Positions 20,727-24,714 of a stretch of DNA of 24,714 nt are shown piece after piece. The stretch is from Bacillota bacterium (GTDB taxonomy: Bacteria > Bacillota > Clostridia > Christensenellales > CAG-138), in NCBI GenBank assembly GCA_023455425.1, contig JAEYCM010000028.1, positions 1 to 24,714 on the forward strand, given 5' to 3'. The notes under the pieces were generated by a model. That model was not told where the DNA came from, did not search any database, and was given only the letters and a program-made list of their open reading frames with translations. A program made the translations under genes and the position numbers. Every line of letters starts with the position of its first letter. Positions within the stretch are counted from its first letter, which is position 1.

Positions 20727-22646
20727 ATGAAACGGGGATTGACGCTGTTGCTGCTGTTGGCGCTGCTTTGCTCCGGCTGCCGGAATATGCCGCAAACGGG
20801 ATATGCGTATGTAGAATCCAAGCCGTCTCCTGTGGCGGAGCCTGCTGCGCCCGCTTCAGCGCCTGCGGCCGGCCGGAATAGCGCCGCGCAAAAGACCTAT
20901 TTGTATGAATGGAATTTGCTGCTGCCCGACGCGCCAAAGAAATATGCGTTTCAATGGGGCAGCTTTACCCGGGCGGATATCGAACAGCTCATCATCCTTA
21001 TTCGCCTGCGGCAATGGGAAAGCATGGACGGTTTACTTTCCGCATTTGAAGGCGGTATCTGGCCGGACATAGAACATACGGAATACGGGGCGGATACAGA
21101 ACTGTGGGTCTCGTTCGAACAATTTGAGCAGGCGAACGCCGCCGTGCTGTGCGTGCAGGAAGGCGGCGGACAAACGCTTCTGCTGATGTTTACGGTACAG
21201 GGGGAAACGTATGTCCCCTGCTGCGCGCTGGGCGGCATCAGGAACTTTGCTTCCTGCAGGGTGGAACCCATTGGCGGGGCGTATTGGATCATCTATGAGT
21301 CAATGGATTTTCGCCGGGACAGATATACCACATGGTTCAATACGTGGACCGGACAGGTGGAGCTTAGCTACTATACCGATGTTTCAGGAAGCGTCGCGAC
21401 GGAGACGGCCGGTGCCGGAAGGTACCAAATACTTGCTGGAGAACCCGAGATCACAGGGCGTGAGCATGCGGATTTTTCCGTCGCCGTTCCCGTGACGGCT
21501 ACGCTTTCGGATTGGGGAGATGTTTCGTTTGAAACGGCGTTTACGGTTTTGCTGCGGCGGGACGCGCAGGCGCAGGATTTCTATGTGGACGAGGTCCCGG
21601 AGGACTATGCGCTTGATGGAACGCTCTGTGCCAAACGCTATTTTTCAAAAGAGCTTCGCGCGCTCCTCCAAGAAGGGGACGAGCGGGAAAAAACATGGGC
21701 GCTGCAGATTCTTCAAGCCCCCATTATACCAAGGGAAAGGCGGCCTGACCTTCATAAACCCGCCGTGCTGCATCCCCTTACCTATCTTTCGCCCGAAGGA
21801 GTCCATATCCGCGAATATCCGGCGCTTTCTTACCATTGGGACAGCGGGATCACGCAGTGGCAGATGTTTGAACTGTGCGAGGCGGTCAATCAAGCGCAGG
21901 AAGGTACGCTTCTCAATGTGTTCGGCATGTTTGAAGCGCCGTGCCAGCGCACGGGTGAAGAAGATCCCATGCTGCGGTTTGACAGGGTTTCTAACCTGAA
22001 GGCGGCATATTACGAAGACGCCATAGACATCCGCTACCGGGAGCGGGGTGCGGACAAGGGGCTGCTGGTTTTGTTTTTCAGGGCGAAAAACGGCAGCTAC
22101 GTTCCCTACCGCTCGTTTGCGTATGCCTATGATTCCTCCGGCGGGCGTTTTCCTGTTCTGGAGGACGGCGTATTTACCATACCCGTTGGGAAAATCAACG
22201 GATTGTATGCGTGGGAGAGCACTGTGCTCGCGGCGCCTGGCCAGTCATGGATCAGCCTGCTGCAAGATATCCCGGAACAGGATGGTTCCCATACGCCCCG
22301 CATCCGGGTGGAGGCTTCCTTTTTGCCTGCAGGCGCGCTGGAACGGGATTACAGCAGGGATGGAACGCTGCGCATGACGGTTGAATTTCCGGCGGCCAGA
22401 ATGGAAGAGACGCAAATGGAGTTTTCCATATGGGAGGCGCAGGTGCAGGACGAACATTCCGATATCCTCCTTTCCGGCCATGCGCTCTTACATCCAAGCC
22501 TGCGGGAAGCGGCGCTATGCAGCCTGAAGGCAGCTATGGAAGGCGGAGGCGTTCGAGGCGAGCGGGCAGAAAAACTTTTTGAAGACATCCGTTGCGGCAA
22601 ACTGGGGGGCAAAGCCATCGTTCCAATCTTGGGAAAGGGAGAATAA
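20727..22646 (+). CDS. Large lipoprotein of unknown function
   Basis: The 639-residue product starts with a lipoprotein signal peptide; Cys18 in LLCSGC is the likely lipidated residue. An Ala/Pro-rich linker (about 35-55) leads to a long, aromatic-rich, mainly beta body with no family I recognise. Two stretches look alike, LLLMFTVQGETYVPCC and LLVLFFRAKNGSYVPY, each followed by an aromatic- and Gly-rich segment, so the body may hold two copies of one domain. The C-terminal end (ALLHPSLREAALCSLKAAME) is helical. The ATG at 20727 has GGAGGG at 20714-20719, which lies in a hairpin. It is probably attached to the outer membrane face. It follows the hydrogenase on the same strand after 83 bases and ends at a bidirectional terminator. 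I assign no function. Confidence 0.85.
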   Translation: MKRGLTLLLLLALLCSGCRNMPQTGYAYVESKPSPVAEPAAPASAPAAGRNSAAQKTYLYEWNLLLPDAPKKYAFQWGSFTRADIEQLIILIRLRQWESMDGLLSAFEGGIWPDIEHTEYGADTELWVSFEQFEQANAAVLCVQEGGGQTLLLMFTVQGETYVPCCALGGIRNFASCRVEPIGGAYWIIYESMDFRRDRYTTWFNTWTGQVELSYYTDVSGSVATETAGAGRYQILAGEPEITGREHADFSVAVPVTATLSDWGDVSFETAFTVLLRRDAQAQDFYVDEVPEDYALDGTLCAKRYFSKELRALLQEGDEREKTWALQILQAPIIPRERRPDLHKPAVLHPLTYLSPEGVHIREYPALSYHWDSGITQWQMFELCEAVNQAQEGTLLNVFGMFEAPCQRTGEEDPMLRFDRVSNLKAAYYEDAIDIRYRERGADKGLLVLFFRAKNGSYVPYRSFAYAYDSSGGRFPVLEDGVFTIPVGKINGLYAWESTVLAAPGQSWISLLQDIPEQDGSHTPRIRVEASFLPAGALERDYSRDGTLRMTVEFPAARMEETQMEFSIWEAQVQDEHSDILLSGHALLHPSLREAALCSLKAAMEGGGVRGERAEKLFEDIRCGKLGGKAIVPILGKGE

Positions 22647-22675
22647 CCTGGCGTCATTACGCTGCAAATAATAAG

Positions 22676-22704
22676 AAGGCTTTGCGCGTCCGGCGCAAAG
22701 CCTT
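22676..22704. terminator. Bidirectional terminator between convergent genes
   Basis: AAGGCTTTGCGC/GCGCAAAGCCTT is a perfect 12-bp stem with a 5-nt loop GTCCG. On the minus strand it runs into a T-rich tail (TTCTTATTATTT), so it ends the repeat-protein transcript well; on the plus strand the tail is weaker. Confidence 0.88.
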
Positions 22705-22730
22705 CCTGTCTGGGAGGGTATTTTGGGCGC

Positions 22731-24714
22731 TTACTGCTCTCTCTGGACGCGCACCCAGCATCCGCCGTTACGGGAAGGGATGTATCGGCCGAAGCCTTGC
22801 CCTTGCAGATGGCGGGGCGGGATGGGGCGGTATTCGCCGGGAACGGCCATGATCACGAACCGCTCGTTTCCGCGCTTCATACGCCCCTCATAGTAATATC
22901 CGTCGCCGTTGGGCGTCTCTACGCGTACCCATTCGGAATCCGGGAACTGCCCGGGGAATGGATGCTGAACGCTTTGCCTGCGCCCGCCGGATTCCGGAGC
23001 CGCGTTGGGGGCGGCCTGCGCGGGCGGCATGGAGTCCTGCAGCAATTCATCCACTTCACGCTGCCATTCCTCTGTGGTCCTGGCTGCGCGGGCCGTTGAC
23101 TGCCTTACGGGCGCGGAGGAAGGGACGGCGTCGTTTGCAGCGCCGGGCTGAGACGGAAATACTCCGTTTGCCTGTTCGAGTATCTGCTGTAAGGCGGCGC
23201 TGTTGGCGGGGGACATGGCAGGGGGCATGGAAAGATCCGGCGTTTCTGCGGGTTCGAAGTCATAAACTTCCTCCAATGTGACGGATCCGGGGATGCCTTG
23301 CTGCGCGCGGGGAATTCCGGAATTTTGCGTATTCATGTTGGGCGTAGCTCCCGGTGCGGACGGGGTGGAACCGTTTTGCCGCATCCCGCCGTTTCGGGGC
23401 GCTGGCTGCATCATCTCCGGCACCTGTACGGCAGGCGCGCGGCCCGGCACCGAGGGCTGTGTTCCGGCGGGACCGGGCTGGGGGAAGGCAGGCCCCGGCT
23501 GCATCGGCCTCACGGATTGCGCGTTTGAGGGGAACGTGGGAGTCGCCTGTGTCCCTGGACGGGCAGCCGGGGATTGGGGGGCGGGCTGCGCAGGCATGCC
23601 AAAACCCGGTTGCGTTACCTGTACGGGCGGGCGCATGGGCTGCGTGGAGGGCGTTTGCGGCATAGCGCTCATACCCGGGCTCATACCCGGTTGAGTCGAG
23701 GGGCTCATACCCGGCTGCATTTGGGTGTTCATACCCGGTTGCGCGATAGGCATGGGCGGGCGCATGGGCTGCGTGGAGGGCGCTTGCGGCATCGTGCCAG
23801 TGCCCGGTTGCATCGGCATGCTCATGCCGGGTTGGGTTGCCTGCATGGGCGGGCGGACAGTGGGCTGCATGGAGGGCGCTTGCGGCATCGTGCCGGTGCC
23901 CGGTTGCATTGGCATGCTCATGCCGGGTTGGGTTGCCTGCATGGGCAGACGGACGGTAGGCTGCATGGAGGGCGCTTGCGGCATGGGCGTGCCAAATCCG
24001 GGCTGAGTTGCCGGAGTGGGCGGGCGCATAGGCTGCATGGAAGGCGCTTGCGGCATGGCGCCAGTACCCGGCTGCGTACCCGGCTGGGTCGCCTGAGCGG
24101 GCGGGCGTACGGTGGGCTGCATGGAAGGCGCTTGCGGCATAGCGCCAGTACCCGGCTGCGTGCCCGGCTGGGTTGCCTGAGCGGGCGGGCGCATGGGCTG
24201 CATGGAAGGCGTTTGCGGCATGGCGCCAGTACCCGGCTGCGTGCCCGGCTGGGTTGCCGGAGCGGGCGGGCGTACGGTGGGCTGCATGGAAGGCGCTTGC
24301 GGCATGGCGCCTACACCCGGCTGTATCGGCTGGAGCTGCGCCGCAATATAGGGCTGCGCGCTTACCGGAAAGCCTTCCTCATCTCCATCGTTGGAGAAGC
24401 AGGTATCGCCAAGGCGGCAATCCGACTCTCTATCGTTGAAAGAGCAGGTATCGCCAAGGCGGCAATCCTCCTCTCCATCGTTGGAGGAGCAGGTATCGCC
24501 AAGGCGGCAATCCGATCCAAAACGCGCGCCGGGCGAACGGCAGATGTCCTGCGTCGTATCGCAGCGCAATCCGCTCGGCGGGCAAGGCTTTGCCCGACTC
24601 TCGCCCAGAACAGAGGGGACGCAGATAATCTGCATGGGCCTCGCCTGGGGTTTCGGCGCAGGGCACGGGGGGCAGGGAGCGGGTGCGGGGCACGGAGGCG
24701 GTTCGGGACAGGGG
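22731..24714 (-). CDS. Pro/Gln/Met-rich tandem-repeat protein with Cys-rich N-terminal part (partial)
   Basis: The open frame runs off the right edge, so the true start is probably outside. The first in-frame ATG, at 24635, lacks a good RBS, and the 26 codons before it (PCPEPPPCPAPAPCPPCPAP and on) continue the same Pro/Cys composition. In order the visible protein has: a Pro/Cys segment; three 15-residue repeats with DCRLGDTC; eight copies of an extended repeat built on MPQAPSMQP, RPP and ATQPG; a Pro/Gly/Gln-rich linker; a region with acidic and helical segments (LEEVYDFEPAE, TEEWQREVDELLQD); and a C-terminal 65-residue domain rich in aromatics that begins EWVRVETPNGDGYYYEG and ends GGCWVRVQREQ. 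There is no membrane segment in the visible part. Composition recalls spore coat or exosporium proteins, and sporulation genes are abundant in this window, but no homology is recognised. The function is unknown. Confidence 0.75.
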   Translation of the reverse strand, partial: PCPEPPPCPAPAPCPPCPAPKPQARPMQIICVPSVLGESRAKPCPPSGLRCDTTQDICRSPGARFGSDCRLGDTCSSNDGEEDCRLGDTCSFNDRESDCRLGDTCFSNDGDEEGFPVSAQPYIAAQLQPIQPGVGAMPQAPSMQPTVRPPAPATQPGTQPGTGAMPQTPSMQPMRPPAQATQPGTQPGTGAMPQAPSMQPTVRPPAQATQPGTQPGTGAMPQAPSMQPMRPPTPATQPGFGTPMPQAPSMQPTVRLPMQATQPGMSMPMQPGTGTMPQAPSMQPTVRPPMQATQPGMSMPMQPGTGTMPQAPSTQPMRPPMPIAQPGMNTQMQPGMSPSTQPGMSPGMSAMPQTPSTQPMRPPVQVTQPGFGMPAQPAPQSPAARPGTQATPTFPSNAQSVRPMQPGPAFPQPGPAGTQPSVPGRAPAVQVPEMMQPAPRNGGMRQNGSTPSAPGATPNMNTQNSGIPRAQQGIPGSVTLEEVYDFEPAETPDLSMPPAMSPANSAALQQILEQANGVFPSQPGAANDAVPSSAPVRQSTARAARTTEEWQREVDELLQDSMPPAQAAPNAAPESGGRRQSVQHPFPGQFPDSEWVRVETPNGDGYYYEGRMKRGNERFVIMAVPGEYRPIPPRHLQGQGFGRYIPSRNGGCWVRVQREQ
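23656..24305 (-). repeat. Eight-copy in-frame repeat within the Pro/Gln-rich gene
   Basis: The landmark TGCGGCAT (plus strand) recurs at 23656, 23785, 23881, 23977, 24049, 24133, 24214 and 24298. The intervals are 129, 96, 96, 72, 84, 81 and 84 bases, all multiples of three. Each copy encodes MPQAPSMQP (T or missing) RPP, a variable pair, ATQPG, and a spacer of QPGT or GMSMPMQPGT type. Units differ in spacer length, not in the core, which fits unequal crossing-over or replication slippage under selection for reading frame. Confidence 0.9.
24384..24518 (-). repeat. Three 45-bp tandem repeats encoding Cys pairs
   Basis: Three units at 24384-24428, 24429-24473 and 24474-24518 share the core GCAGGTATCGCCAAGGCGGC (starts 24399, 24444, 24489). 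In the minus-strand frame each encodes a Ser/Phe-Asn-Asp stretch and DCRLGDTC, giving two cysteines per unit, six residues apart. The core is identical in all three; differences are confined to the acidic linker. Confidence 0.9.

Noticed and set aside
23656..24518. CRISPR-like array
   Set aside because: The repeats have irregular intervals of 72-129 bases or a continuous 45-bp period without unique spacers, all keep the reading frame, and no cas gene is near. They are coding repeats.

Overview
The window comes from an endospore-forming, anaerobic bacterium of the Clostridia type (Bacillota). Three sporulation or germination genes (spoIVA, gpr, spoIIP), a monomeric [FeFe]-hydrogenase, GGAGG-type ribosome binding sites and many rho-independent terminators point there. 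The DNA is GC-rich for a clostridium, so a high-GC lineage such as Christensenellales or a relative is plausible, but the sequence alone does not prove the family.

Layout. 1-1570: spoIVA (ATPase scaffold of the spore coat) and its terminator. 1650-6627: a complete branched-chain amino acid ABC transporter operon: promoter, lipoprotein binding protein, an attenuator-like hairpin, two permeases and two ATPases, joined by ATGA overlaps. 6658-6895: a geneless array of seven consecutive stem-loops bounded by two near-identical palindromes. 6915-9124: gpr (germination protease) and spoIIP (peptidoglycan hydrolase of engulfment), a conserved neighbour pair. 9203-9934: a small SbcD-like metallophosphoesterase. 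9979-12056 (minus): an OmpR-type response regulator and histidine kinase. They diverge from two small envelope genes (12214-13199), a lipoprotein and a secreted coiled-coil protein, across a gap with repeated TTTGCGGCA boxes. 13200-13687: tandem terminators, a promoter with a perfect dyad, and a structured leader. 13688-17180: a P2A-type cation (probably Ca2+) ATPase and a DegV fatty-acid-binding protein. 17241-17360: a second structured, GC-rich geneless element. 17388-19196 (minus): a SAM methyltransferase and an AEC-family carrier. 19390-20643: a [FeFe]-hydrogenase with a TSCCCP motif. 20727-22646: a large lipoprotein of unknown function whose RBS lies in a hairpin. 22731-24714 (minus, running off the window): a Pro/Gln/Met-rich tandem-repeat protein with a Cys-rich N-terminal part and a small globular C-terminal domain.

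How the genes work together. SpoIVA, GPR and SpoIIP act at different stages of the spore cycle. The liv operon is a self-contained importer. The two-component system probably controls itself and the divergent envelope genes. The rest is housekeeping or accessory. There is no CRISPR array, recognisable tRNA or rRNA, intact insertion sequence or phage gene. The least explained parts are the stem-loop array before gpr, the repeat protein at the right edge, the hydrogenase/lipoprotein junction and the leader of the cation ATPase.
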